A DNA stretch of 64,000 nt from Chitinophaga sp. CF418. GTDB taxonomy: Bacteria; Bacteroidota; Bacteroidia; Chitinophagales; Chitinophagaceae. The notes below the pieces were generated by a model, which worked only from the letters and a program-made list of their open reading frames with translations, was not told where the DNA came from and did not search any database. The position numbers were made by a program, and so were the translations under genes. This document shows positions 16,295 through 24,638 of this stretch, in pieces. Location of the stretch: the NCBI RefSeq assembly GCF_900142925.1, contig NZ_FRCN01000003.1, forward strand, positions 275,300-339,299, in the 5' to 3' direction. Positions within the stretch are counted from its first letter, which is position 1. Every line of letters starts with the position of its first letter.

Positions 16295-17651
16295 ACACCT
16301 GTTTTATTCCCAGTCTTTTTATTCTTGAATATAATGTCTGTGCAGGAAGCCCTAGCATTTCGGCAGCACCGCCGGGGCCTGATACTTTGCCTTTACTGGC
16401 CCTTAATGCAGCAAGGATATGATCACGCTCCATTTCATCCATTGTTTTAAGTCTACCTGCCTGTTCAACGCCAGGAACTACGTTGGATGAGGGCAGCCCA
16501 AATACAGAGATATCTTTACCCGTGGCCAGGAGTACATGGCGTTCTATCAGGTGCTCCAATTCCCGGATATTGCCTGGCCAGTCATATGACATCAGCTGCT
16601 GCATCGCACTCTCCGTTATCTTTTCAACACCGGCCTTGTTTTTCTCAGTATATTTCTTCAGAAAATAGTTGGCCAGTAGAGGAATATCCCGTTTCCGCTC
16701 CCGTAACGGAACCAGCTCAATCGGAAAAACACTGAGCCTGTAATACAGATCCAGCCTGAAACGCCCTTCAGCCACTTCCTTTTCCAGCTGTCTGTTAGTG
16801 GCAGCAATCACACGCACATCTATTTTAACCGGTATATCACCTCCTATACGGACAACTTCTTTTTCCTGAAGCACCCTTAATAGTTTGACCTGTGCATCCG
16901 GCGATAACTCTCCTACTTCATCCAGGAAGATCGTTCCCTGGTTCGCCTGTTCAAACTTCCCTACCCTTCTCTGACCTGCGCCGGTAAAAGCACCTTTCTC
17001 ATGGCCAAACAGTTCTGTCTCAATGAGCGCCACAGGTAGTGCAGCACAATCCACTACTACCATCGGCAACTCGCTGCGACGCGATAACCTGTGAATTGCT
17101 CTTGCCGCCAGTTCTTTACCCGTACCGCTTTCTCCTGTGATCAACACAGATGTATCTGCAGGAGCAACGATCTTTATCTTTTCCAGCGTTTCTTCCGTAT
17201 GAGATCCGGTATCAGCTATCTGCAGACTCGTATTACCTGCTTTCAGGGGCTTCTGGCTTTTATCCTGACCGGCTTCCGTTTGCAACTTATACCTGGCAAT
17301 ATCAAGCATAATGAACAGGTCTTTTTCCCGGAAAGGTTTCACCAGGAACCCGTGCGGACGGGTAAGTTTGGCAGCTTCCAGTGTACGCTGGTTTGTATTC
17401 GCAGAAATGTACAGGAAAGGAATATGCTGTTGCATCAGTTCATTACCAAGATCGATCCCTGAATAATCACCCTTCAATATGATATCTATCAACACCCAAT
17501 CCGGCTGTTGCTGTTGCAGCAGTGTCCGCGCTTTATGAACAGACGATGCAATGCCACAAACCACATATCCTGCCTTCTGCAACATTTGCTGCAGATCGTT
17601 GGCAACAATGAATTCATCTTCGACGATCAGTATTTTCCCTTTATGCGTCAT
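16287..17651 (-). CDS. Sigma54-dependent response regulator (NtrC family)
   Basis: This 454-residue regulator carries an N-terminal receiver domain with acidic pocket E11/D12, phospho-acceptor D56 (in VLIDIIL) and K105. A sigma54 AAA+ domain follows, with GESGTGKE, GAFTGA and TIFLDEVGE, then a Fis-like HTH with GPGGAAEMLGLPAQTL. Its ATG overlaps the stop codon of the upstream sensor kinase by one base (TGATG), so the pair is translationally coupled and this is very probably the kinase's cognate partner. Targets are unknown; no clear -24/-12 promoter was recognised nearby. Confidence 0.94.
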   Translation of the reverse strand: MTHKGKILIVEDEFIVANDLQQMLQKAGYVVCGIASSVHKARTLLQQQQPDWVLIDIILKGDYSGIDLGNELMQQHIPFLYISANTNQRTLEAAKLTRPHGFLVKPFREKDLFIMLDIARYKLQTEAGQDKSQKPLKAGNTSLQIADTGSHTEETLEKIKIVAPADTSVLITGESGTGKELAARAIHRLSRRSELPMVVVDCAALPVALIETELFGHEKGAFTGAGQRRVGKFEQANQGTIFLDEVGELSPDAQVKLLRVLQEKEVVRIGGDIPVKIDVRVIAATNRQLEKEVAEGRFRLDLYYRLSVFPIELVPLRERKRDIPLLANYFLKKYTEKNKAGVEKITESAMQQLMSYDWPGNIRELEHLIERHVLLATGKDISVFGLPSSNVVPGVEQAGRLKTMDEMERDHILAALRASKGKVSGPGGAAEMLGLPAQTLYSRIKRLGIKQVFK

Positions 17652-19897
17652 CAGTTCAATATATATTTTCTGTTCTCCGGTGCAAATTCATGGTACGGAA
17701 AAGTCACACTAATAGATACTCCCGGATGATTGTTCTGCAACAAGAACGCACCATCCAACTGATCACTCAATCCCTGCATGAGACGCATACCAAGGGAATC
17801 GCTTTCAAGCGCATCATTGAGATCTTTTATGCCTATCCCATCATCACTGATAAAGAGCAGGCAATTTTTATCGGCTCCCATTTTCAGGCTTACAGTGATC
17901 GTTCCTTTTCTTCCGTCAGGAAATGCATATTTCAGTGCGTTGCTGATAGCCTCGTTGAGAATAAGTCCCAGCGGTACTGCCTGTACAACTTCAAGTTCTA
18001 TATGCCCGCAGTCAACAATAAATTCGGTGTTATTCCCTGCTTCATGCCCATCTTTCATATAACCGATCAGCTCCGGAATATACCAGCGCATATCAATCTT
18101 ACCGAGGTTATCCGTCTGGTAGAGCCGCTGATGTATAAGCGACATGGAATACATGCGCTGCTGGCTGTTCCGGATGGCCTCAAGTGCATCTTTATTGTTA
18201 AGATACCGGGACTGTGTGTTCAGCAGGCTGATAATGACCTGCAGGTTGTTTTTCACGCGGTGATGGATCTCTTTCAACAGCCATTCCTTGTCATCCACCA
18301 GTTTCCTGAGGTCCTCGTTTCGCCTGTTGATCTCATTCCGCTGAGTCTCCAGCCTGATGTTCATGATTTTTTTGTTCCTGTACCGGCTATAGATCAGTCC
18401 CAGAAAAACGATCAGCAGGAAAACACCAGCGATGGTTACATTTCTGATGATCTTTTCTTTCTGCAGGGAGACTTCCTGGGCCTTGCTCTTCTGTACCAGC
18501 AGTTTAATATCATTATCCTTCTTTTCTGTTTCAAACTGGAATTGCAATTCTCCCATCTGTCTGGATTGCATCATATTCCTGAGAGAATCAGATATCGTCT
18601 TAAAATTTCTGAAATGCGTTATTGCTGACCCGAGGTTTCCTGCAGCTGAGTCTATCTGGTAGTAGAGATACTCCGTTGTAGCCCGTTTGGATTTTATCAC
18701 AGGATAGCGGCCCAGCATACGGGACATAGCATCCAGGTATTGTTGTCCTTCATTGAAGTGAGCGGCTTTCACCAGGTAGAATGCCATTGAATACCGCAGG
18801 GCCTGCCGCATGTTTTCGTGTAAATCCTCCTGGTCATATACCTTCTTTAGTTTCCGGAAATATATTTCTGCATGCGGCATATCGTTTGCCGCTATATAGA
18901 TATGCATCCGTAAAATATTAAAGAGGCCTTCATCATATACGTCCAGTTCCGGTGCTATAGCTACTCCTACGTCAATTGAATCCAGCGCCTGTCTGTAGGA
19001 CTTCGTTTTTGCCAGTACCCGGGAAATGTTGGCCAGTATATTCATTACCGCAAATGAGTCTTTATTGGCTCGGGCAAGCGGTAATGCCTTGTTGTAACAG
19101 CCCATCGCCTGCTGATTGTTCTCAACAGAAAAGTAACAGTCGCCAAGCCGGCCATAGACAGTTGCCATTAATGATCCGCTATCTTTCATCTCTTCACCGA
19201 TCTTTACAGCAAGCGTATTATAGCGGAGCGACTCCTGGAAATTATCTGTCTGTATATAAACATACCCGATAAGTCCGTAAACGCCCTGCAGGCGTTTGTA
19301 GCCAACTTCGTGGTAGAGGGTAATTGCCTTTTTCAGGTTGCTCAGCGCATTGGGATAGTCCTGCTTCACCTGGTAGAGATCTCCTATGAATTCCCTCAAT
19401 TGCGCCTCCGTCAGCTTCTCACCCAGGCCGGCATAAATCTGCATTCCCTGTTCATAGAGCGCTATTTTACGGGACATATCATCTCCGTCGTTACTGTACG
19501 AGCCTCCCAGCTCGATCAGTGCCTGGGCTTTTTCCCTGGCAGTACCGGCCTGACTAAGTATTTCCAGGGCCTGTGCAGCCACTTCCCTCGCCTGAGTGCC
19601 CTTCCCCATTTCCCTGAGCGTTTTGGCGCGCAATAACCTGCTTAACCCAATACCACGTTTATATTGTTGTTGAGTGCTTATCCGTTCCATTTCCCCGGCC
19701 ATGTTCATGGCGCTGTCCATGTCTGATGCAAAAGACCCTGGCTTGTTCAGACAGCGTTCTGCATGCTGCATTAATTCCCCGACCATCGCTGTATCCGGAA
19801 TTGCAGCCCTGCCACTATCGCGCTGCCGTTTACATCCCCCCCCTGTTGTAGCTAAAAGGATTCCAATAAAGCTGGCAATAAAAATATACTTATTCAT
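17651..19897 (-). CDS. TPR sensor histidine kinase, HisKA_2 type
   Basis: This sensor kinase has 748 residues from ATG 19897 (MNKYIFIASFIGILLATTG), a start that gives an export signal, possibly a lipoprotein at C22 with a poor lipobox; a longer frame upstream lacks one. About residues 60-410 are tetratricopeptide repeats, a sensor layout common in Bacteroidota. A coiled segment and one membrane span (NVTIAGVFLLIVFLGLIY) follow, then the kinase core with H-box EIHHRVKNNLQV, N-box NEAISNALKYAFP and DDGIGI. The downstream response regulator gene is coupled to it. The signal sensed is unknown. The gene diverges from a second TPR kinase. Confidence 0.92.
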   Translation of the reverse strand: MNKYIFIASFIGILLATTGGGCKRQRDSGRAAIPDTAMVGELMQHAERCLNKPGSFASDMDSAMNMAGEMERISTQQQYKRGIGLSRLLRAKTLREMGKGTQAREVAAQALEILSQAGTAREKAQALIELGGSYSNDGDDMSRKIALYEQGMQIYAGLGEKLTEAQLREFIGDLYQVKQDYPNALSNLKKAITLYHEVGYKRLQGVYGLIGYVYIQTDNFQESLRYNTLAVKIGEEMKDSGSLMATVYGRLGDCYFSVENNQQAMGCYNKALPLARANKDSFAVMNILANISRVLAKTKSYRQALDSIDVGVAIAPELDVYDEGLFNILRMHIYIAANDMPHAEIYFRKLKKVYDQEDLHENMRQALRYSMAFYLVKAAHFNEGQQYLDAMSRMLGRYPVIKSKRATTEYLYYQIDSAAGNLGSAITHFRNFKTISDSLRNMMQSRQMGELQFQFETEKKDNDIKLLVQKSKAQEVSLQKEKIIRNVTIAGVFLLIVFLGLIYSRYRNKKIMNIRLETQRNEINRRNEDLRKLVDDKEWLLKEIHHRVKNNLQVIISLLNTQSRYLNNKDALEAIRNSQQRMYSMSLIHQRLYQTDNLGKIDMRWYIPELIGYMKDGHEAGNNTEFIVDCGHIELEVVQAVPLGLILNEAISNALKYAFPDGRKGTITVSLKMGADKNCLLFISDDGIGIKDLNDALESDSLGMRLMQGLSDQLDGAFLLQNNHPGVSISVTFPYHEFAPENRKYILN

Positions 19898-19976
19898 AAA
19901 CCGTTCACTGTTGTTGCCGGGTACGAATTTAGCCTGAAAATGGAAGAGTTTTTTAAAAAAGGAGGCGATGGTGGAT

Positions 19977-20002
19977 GGCAGCGGGTCCACACACCCGCTG
20001 CC
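19977..20002 (-). other. Hairpin in leader of the HisKA_2 kinase gene
   Basis: GGCAGCGGGT (19977-19986) and ACCCGCTGCC (19993-20002) form a perfect 10-bp stem with a 6-nt loop. If transcription starts upstream of it, it would sit in the kinase mRNA leader, about 80 nt before the ATG. A T-rich run (19951-19960 region, minus strand) follows at a distance, so attenuation is conceivable. Confidence 0.45.
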
Positions 20003-20070
20003 CTTCATCGTGGTTCTTCAACAAAAATACAATCTGGGGCCTTACAAAAATGGTCACGATTTCGTTCGTG

Positions 20071-20091
20071 TTGATACTATGTTGATACTAT
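20071..20091. repeat. Tandem direct repeat TTGATACTAT x2
   Basis: TTGATACTAT occurs at 20071-20080 and again at 20082-20091, an 11-bp period, i.e. one helical turn. It lies between the two divergent kinase genes, a typical layout for side-by-side binding of response regulator subunits (inference). Confidence 0.6.
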
Positions 20092-20383
20092 AAAGACGGT
20101 TAAAATATTTCTGGTAATGTGCTTGTGATATCGTCGGAGTATACATGCCAATCCACATAAAACATTGTGTATAAACAATCTTCAGGGATAATTAAAGCAG
20201 CATATATACCTGTAACATTCTTCTTCAAGGGCTTTCAAAATCACAGTGCAAAATTAATCACGAAGTCAGGGAAAAAAATCCCGGAAAACAGGGGTTTTCC
20301 CAGGGAGGACCTATTGATACTTTTACAAAGGAAAAATAATAAGGATATGTATCTCAAATAATTATATATTTCCGCCCTGATTT

Positions 20384-22363
20384 ATGTCCATGAGAATACC
20401 TATACTTATCGTCCTATTTTGTATAACTGCCCGGTTGTACGCCCAGAAAACGACCAGCCAGCGGGGGTCTTCCGACGCGGTATCTGCTGATCTATATATC
20501 AGGCTGGCCAGGAAACTACCGCTGAGAGACACTATACAGGCCCTGAAATATTTCCAGCAGGCATTGCAGCTGGAAGAAAAGAATGAGAGCAGACTGGGTA
20601 TTGCACGTACTTACCTGGCAATAGGCGCCTGGTTCAATTCCATCAATAACTTCCAGGAGGCGGAAAAACACCTGCTCATCGCCAGAGAGGATATTCTGAA
20701 AGATACCAGCCGGGAAGGCCGTATGCTGTTAGCCAACATCAAGATCAACCTGGCGGAGGTATTGGGCAATAAGGGGCAAACGCAGTTACAGACGGAAGAA
20801 TACCTTCAGACCATTCCCCTGCTGGAGAAAATGAACGCCATCCCTGAGCTGAACGCTACCTATCAGGACCTGGGAGATATTTTCTTTAGTAAATCACAGT
20901 ATAAGACCGCTATCACATATTATTATAAAAGTCTGACCAGCTACGAAGATCCTTCGCGTTATTATGATCTGATAGCCAGCAGGCATCTCAGCCTGGCGAG
21001 TTGTATGTATCACCTGGACAGCCTGCAGAAAATGGAAAACCATCTGCTGGAGGCCAAAGAAAAGCTGGACAAGACGGGGGTAGACTCCATTAATATATGG
21101 GCAGACTATTATTACCACGAGGGACTGCTGGATGTGAAGCACCAGTTGTATCATCATGCGGCCAATATGTTTTACAACGGATTAACTATTGCCCGCAGAC
21201 TGAACTACAACGTCGCCATCTGCAATAACCTGTACTCACTGGCAAAACTCTTTGAAAAACAAGGCCAGTACGACAAGGCCATGAAGCTGATGGACGAATA
21301 CGGGCGCTTATCCTATACGCTGAAGGATTTCCCCTTCCGTTTACATGCCCTGGACCTGATGGCAGAACTGTCGTTCAAACAGCACTTTCCTGACGAAGCA
21401 TACAAATATCTGCGGAAGTACATCATACTTGCAGACAGTCTGCAGGAGCGGGAAGTGACGGAGAAGATACATGAGCTGGAGGCGCACTACCAGTCTTCCG
21501 AAAAAGAGAACCGCATCAAGCTGTTGCAGCATGAGAACGAACGCCAGGAATTTGCATTGCAGAAGAACCGGCTGTTGATATCGCTGATGGTGGTGATTAT
21601 ATTATCATTACTGGTAGTAGCGGCGCTCAGTTATCTCTTTTACCGTAACGGCCGCAAGCTACTGGAACAACAGCGACAACTGCATGAATTTGAAGTGGAA
21701 CGCATCCGCCAGGAACATAAGATATCCCTCCTCTCTGCAATGCTGGAAGGACAGGAAAAAGAACGTACCAGGCTGGCGCGTGATCTGCATGACGGATTGG
21801 GCGGACTATTATCAGGCATTAAACTGGAACTGTCTACTGTTACTCCCTCCCAGACAACAGTACACAGGCAGTCGCTGATACAGAATACCCTACAGCGGCT
21901 GGATGGCGCAATGGATGAACTACGCCGCATAGCCCGTAGCATGATGCCTGAGATACTTATCAAATATGGTCTGGGAGAGGCTACCGTGGAATATTGCAGG
22001 GGACTGAAGAAGACCGGTACTGACAATATTATTTGCCAGGTGTTCAATTTCCAGGCGGAAGCAATGGAACATACCCGGCAGGTAGTATTATACAGGATCA
22101 TGCAGGAGCTGGTGAACAATGCCATCAAACATGCAGAGGCCTCGCAGATACTTGTGTTACTACAGCAAACCGACAATACCCTCTTCCTTACTGTGGAAGA
22201 TGACGGAAAAGGATTTGATACAACAGTAGGTAATAAACTGAAAGGCGCCGGACTGGCGAATATAGAAGCCCGCGTAGAATTCCTGGGCGGTAAGATAGAT
22301 ATTCAGTCAGAACCCGGCACCGGTACGGCTATTACCATTGAATGCGCGACATCCATTAATTAG
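20384..22363 (+). CDS. TPR sensor histidine kinase, NarX/LiaS-like (HisKA_3)
   Basis: This 659-residue sensor kinase has an N-terminal signal peptide (MSMRIPILIVLFCITARLYAQ; ATG 20390 is an equal alternative start). Tetratricopeptide repeats fill about residues 35-360, then come a membrane segment (ISLMVVIILSLLVVAALSYLF), a coiled coil, and a HisKA_3 dimerisation domain with RDLHDGLGGLLSG, the phospho-accepting histidine of the NarL-partner class. The ATP-binding half has N-box MQELVNNAIKHAEA, DDGKGFD and GAGLANIEARVEFLGG. The response regulator gene follows after 22 bp. The signal is unknown; the nearby nitrate genes invite but do not prove a link. Confidence 0.93.
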   Translation: MSMRIPILIVLFCITARLYAQKTTSQRGSSDAVSADLYIRLARKLPLRDTIQALKYFQQALQLEEKNESRLGIARTYLAIGAWFNSINNFQEAEKHLLIAREDILKDTSREGRMLLANIKINLAEVLGNKGQTQLQTEEYLQTIPLLEKMNAIPELNATYQDLGDIFFSKSQYKTAITYYYKSLTSYEDPSRYYDLIASRHLSLASCMYHLDSLQKMENHLLEAKEKLDKTGVDSINIWADYYYHEGLLDVKHQLYHHAANMFYNGLTIARRLNYNVAICNNLYSLAKLFEKQGQYDKAMKLMDEYGRLSYTLKDFPFRLHALDLMAELSFKQHFPDEAYKYLRKYIILADSLQEREVTEKIHELEAHYQSSEKENRIKLLQHENERQEFALQKNRLLISLMVVIILSLLVVAALSYLFYRNGRKLLEQQRQLHEFEVERIRQEHKISLLSAMLEGQEKERTRLARDLHDGLGGLLSGIKLELSTVTPSQTTVHRQSLIQNTLQRLDGAMDELRRIARSMMPEILIKYGLGEATVEYCRGLKKTGTDNIICQVFNFQAEAMEHTRQVVLYRIMQELVNNAIKHAEASQILVLLQQTDNTLFLTVEDDGKGFDTTVGNKLKGAGLANIEARVEFLGGKIDIQSEPGTGTAITIECATSIN

Positions 22364-22385
22364 TTAAACTTAATTGTAAGAAGTT

Positions 22386-23009
22386 ATGATCAAAGTAGTA
22401 GTGGTAGAAGATCACCCTATCATGGTAGAGGGGTTGAAGAACATTCTGCGGAGTGATGCAGGAATAGAACTGAACGGCGATTATGGAGACGGTAAGAGTG
22501 TATTACAGGCGCTGGAAAAAGGACAGCCTGATGTGATACTGATGGACGTTAATCTTCCGGACATCAGCGGTGTAACCCTTTGCGGAGAAGTGAAAAAGAA
22601 ATATGAGGATGTAAAGATTATCGCGCTGAGCATACATGATGAGCAGCCTGTCATCCACAGCATGCTGCAGAACGGTGCGAGTGGTTATGTGCTGAAGAAT
22701 GCACTCGGTAATGAGATTATCAGGGCTATTTATGCTATCATGGATGGAGAGGAATATTTATGCAGCAGTACCAAGGAGGCGCTGAAAAATGCCGATATGG
22801 AACTGTTGAAAGCCATACCACGTATTACCCGCAGGGAAAAGGAGATCTTACAGCTGATTGGCAAGGGATTGACCACGATGCAGATAGCTGACCAGTTGTT
22901 CATCAGTACCCATACGGTGGAAAGTCACCGTAAGAACCTGATGGAAAAATTCGGGGTAAATAACACCACTTCCGTTGTGAAGCTGGCATCGGAATACAAA
23001 CTGCTTTAA
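22386..23009 (+). CDS. NarL/FixJ-family response regulator
   Basis: This 207-residue two-domain regulator has a receiver domain with ED at 8-9, phospho-acceptor D54 (VILMDVNLP) and K-containing GYVLKNA. A linker is followed by a LuxR-type HTH, ITRREKEILQLIGKGLTTMQ, with STHTVESHRKNLMEKF as recognition region. It is the evident partner of the HisKA_3 kinase upstream. Its stop codon overlaps the 3' end of the convergent Crp/Fnr gene by 4 bp. Confidence 0.95.
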   Translation: MIKVVVVEDHPIMVEGLKNILRSDAGIELNGDYGDGKSVLQALEKGQPDVILMDVNLPDISGVTLCGEVKKKYEDVKIIALSIHDEQPVIHSMLQNGASGYVLKNALGNEIIRAIYAIMDGEEYLCSSTKEALKNADMELLKAIPRITRREKEILQLIGKGLTTMQIADQLFISTHTVESHRKNLMEKFGVNNTTSVVKLASEYKLL

Positions 23010-23698
23010 CCGGCGTCTGCTTCCAGGAGCGCCAATCTGGCTGGATCTTTTACGACGATGCTTTTACCGGAAATGGCAATAATGTCTTCCTGTATAAGCT
23101 CGCTCATGATGCGGAAAGCAGTTTCATAGGTGGTGCCGGTATAGGATGCCAGGTCCTGCCGGCTGAGCGTCATATTAATATAACCATCACCATTTGTCCC
23201 GAACTTTTTCTGGAGAATAAGCAGGGCATGTGCAATACGGCCTTTTACGGGCATATGCACAAGATTGCGCATATTCTTCTCTGACTCCTGCAACTCACTT
23301 GCATAGAACATCATAAGAGCGTGCAGGAATTCATGATTGACCTTGAGCGTAGCCTGGAAGAAGGCCAGGTCTATAAAGCAGAGGTCCACTGTTTCCAACG
23401 CGGTTGCCGACACGGGATAGACCATTTCACTGCCCACACCCCTGTGCCCGACAATGTCACCTTCTTCTGCAAAGCGGACGATCAGTTCTTTTTCTTCGCC
23501 CCAATGCTTGTGTACCTTTACTTTGCCTGCATTCACGAAATAGATCCCATTCACCGGCTCTCCTTCCCGGAAGAGCATCTGACCTTTTTTTAACGTGAAA
23601 CTTTTTCTGTGTGCCGCAATAGCGGGTTTCCATGCAGGAATACACAACTTACATAACATACAGGATTGCAGGTCGCAATCATGTTTATCTTTCTTCAT
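23006..23698 (-). CDS. Crp/Fnr-family transcriptional regulator with N-terminal Cys cluster
   Basis: This 230-residue regulator contains a cyclic-nucleotide-binding-like beta-roll (about 36-125: GQMLFREGEPVNGIYFVNAGKV), a dimerisation helix, and a winged HTH (LSRQDLASYTGTTYETAFRIMSELI) whose ETAFR resembles the E-x-x-SR recognition helix of Fnr. Before the beta-roll, residues 8-19 read CDLQSCMLCKLC: four cysteines spaced C-x4-C-x2-C-x2-C that could hold an iron-sulfur cluster for O2 or NO sensing (inference; the spacing is not that of classical FNR). It follows cobA with a 14-bp overlap and lies beside the nitrate genes, so it probably controls them. Confidence 0.92.
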   Translation of the reverse strand: MKKDKHDCDLQSCMLCKLCIPAWKPAIAAHRKSFTLKKGQMLFREGEPVNGIYFVNAGKVKVHKHWGEEKELIVRFAEEGDIVGHRGVGSEMVYPVSATALETVDLCFIDLAFFQATLKVNHEFLHALMMFYASELQESEKNMRNLVHMPVKGRIAHALLILQKKFGTNGDGYINMTLSRQDLASYTGTTYETAFRIMSELIQEDIIAISGKSIVVKDPARLALLEADAG

Positions 23699-24443
23699 GC
23701 CTGTCGATTAATTGCTGCACCGTTCCGGTCATGTCCTTCAGGTCCACCACTTTTCCCACCACTATTACTGCCGGGTTGGACATGCCGGCATGCTGCGCCT
23801 TAAATACAATATCTTTCACTGTACCTGTAACCATCTTTTCCTTATCAGTAGAACTGTTCTGGATAATGGCCACAGGCAGATTACTTTTACCATACCCTGC
23901 AAATATATCCATAATAGCCTCAAGCTTGCTCATCGCCATTAATATAATAACAGTGGCGGTCGAACGTGCCGCGAGGTCTATATCCGAAGAGATCTCTCCC
24001 GTCAGGGTGGTACCGGTGGTTACCCAGAAGCTCTCGGTAACGCCCCTTGAAGTGAGCGGTATCATCTGGCCCGCCGGAGCTGCCAATGCACTTGAGACAC
24101 CGGGAACAACCTGTACCGGAATGCCCGCTCCCTTAGCGGCGGCTATCTCTTCTGTAGCCCTGCCGAACACAAAAGGATCTCCTCCTTTTAATCTTACTAC
24201 GTGTCCATGGCTTTGGGCATAGGACACAATCAGGTGATTGATTTCCTGCTGCGATAAAGAATGACACCCGTAGCGTTTGCCAACAAACCGGATCACAGCT
24301 CCCGGCTTTGCGTAAGTCAATAAAGCCTCATTCACCAGGGCGTCATATAATATTACATCCGCCTGCCGGATAACGTTCACTGCCTTTAAAGTGATCAGTT
24401 CAGGATCCCCTGGTCCTGCTCCCACCAAAGATAAATATGCCAT
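23685..24443 (-). CDS. cobA: Uroporphyrinogen-III C-methyltransferase
   Basis: This 252-residue SAM-dependent methyltransferase converts uroporphyrinogen III to precorrin-2, the first step of siroheme synthesis. Seen motifs are VGAGPGDPELITLKA near the N-terminus, VRLKGGDPFVFGR, the SAM-pocket VVPGVSSALAAPAG and GIPLTSRG-like MIPLTSRGVTES. Only the methyltransferase is present; the dehydrogenase/ferrochelatase part of CysG is absent and must be encoded elsewhere. Siroheme is the cofactor of NirB, which starts divergently about 195 bp away, so the location fits. It overlaps the Crp/Fnr gene downstream by 14 bp. Confidence 0.95.
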   Translation of the reverse strand: MAYLSLVGAGPGDPELITLKAVNVIRQADVILYDALVNEALLTYAKPGAVIRFVGKRYGCHSLSQQEINHLIVSYAQSHGHVVRLKGGDPFVFGRATEEIAAAKGAGIPVQVVPGVSSALAAPAGQMIPLTSRGVTESFWVTTGTTLTGEISSDIDLAARSTATVIILMAMSKLEAIMDIFAGYGKSNLPVAIIQNSSTDKEKMVTGTVKDIVFKAQHAGMSNPAVIVVGKVVDLKDMTGTVQQLIDRHEER

Positions 24444-24522
24444 ACGAGATATATTACAATAATATTTATATGAGTAAAATCACATCAATCACTATAAAAT
24501 TAGAACTCTTATTGCTAATTTC

Positions 24523-24536
24523 ATGATGCAGATCAT
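24523..24536. promoter_or_regulatory. Crp/Fnr-like operator between cobA and nirB
   Basis: ATGAT-gcag-ATCAT is a perfect palindrome with the 5-4-5 geometry of Fnr/Crp-class sites (consensus TTGAT-N4-ATCAA). It lies in the 195-bp divergent region between cobA-crp and nirB, 103 bp upstream of the nirB ATG. A weak -7-like box TACTTTTT for nirB is at 24546-24553. The neighbouring Crp/Fnr regulator is the natural candidate to bind it (inference). Confidence 0.6.
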
Positions 24537-24638
24537 AAAAAACGGTACTTTTTAAGACTCGATCAGGAAAATTGTTATCATATTAAACATTTAAACATAT
24601 AAAAGCCGTTTCAAATTTATCAACACAAATCTTTGGCA

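Larger units (their letters stand above)
19898..20383. other. 486-bp divergent promoter region of two kinase genes
   Basis: No convincing gene lies here; the 64-codon frame at 20167-20361 has no recognisable features. The region holds a perfect 10-bp-stem hairpin (19977-20002), an inverted repeat CACGA-N6-TCGTG (20055-20070), a tandem TTGATACTAT repeat (20071-20091), a TTGATACTTT near-copy at about 20314-20323, and overlapping self-complementary GGGAAAA/GGAAAAC/TTTTCCC tracts (20269-20301). Confidence 0.5.

Noticed and set aside
19898-20008. N-terminal extension of the HisKA_2 kinase in the open frame
   Set aside because: The added residues precede the signal sequence MNKYIFIASF and would disable export.
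20167-20361. A 64-codon open frame in the kinase intergenic region
   Set aside because: No recognisable domain, poor start context, composition unlike the neighbouring genes, and it overlaps repeats and stem-forming sequence.
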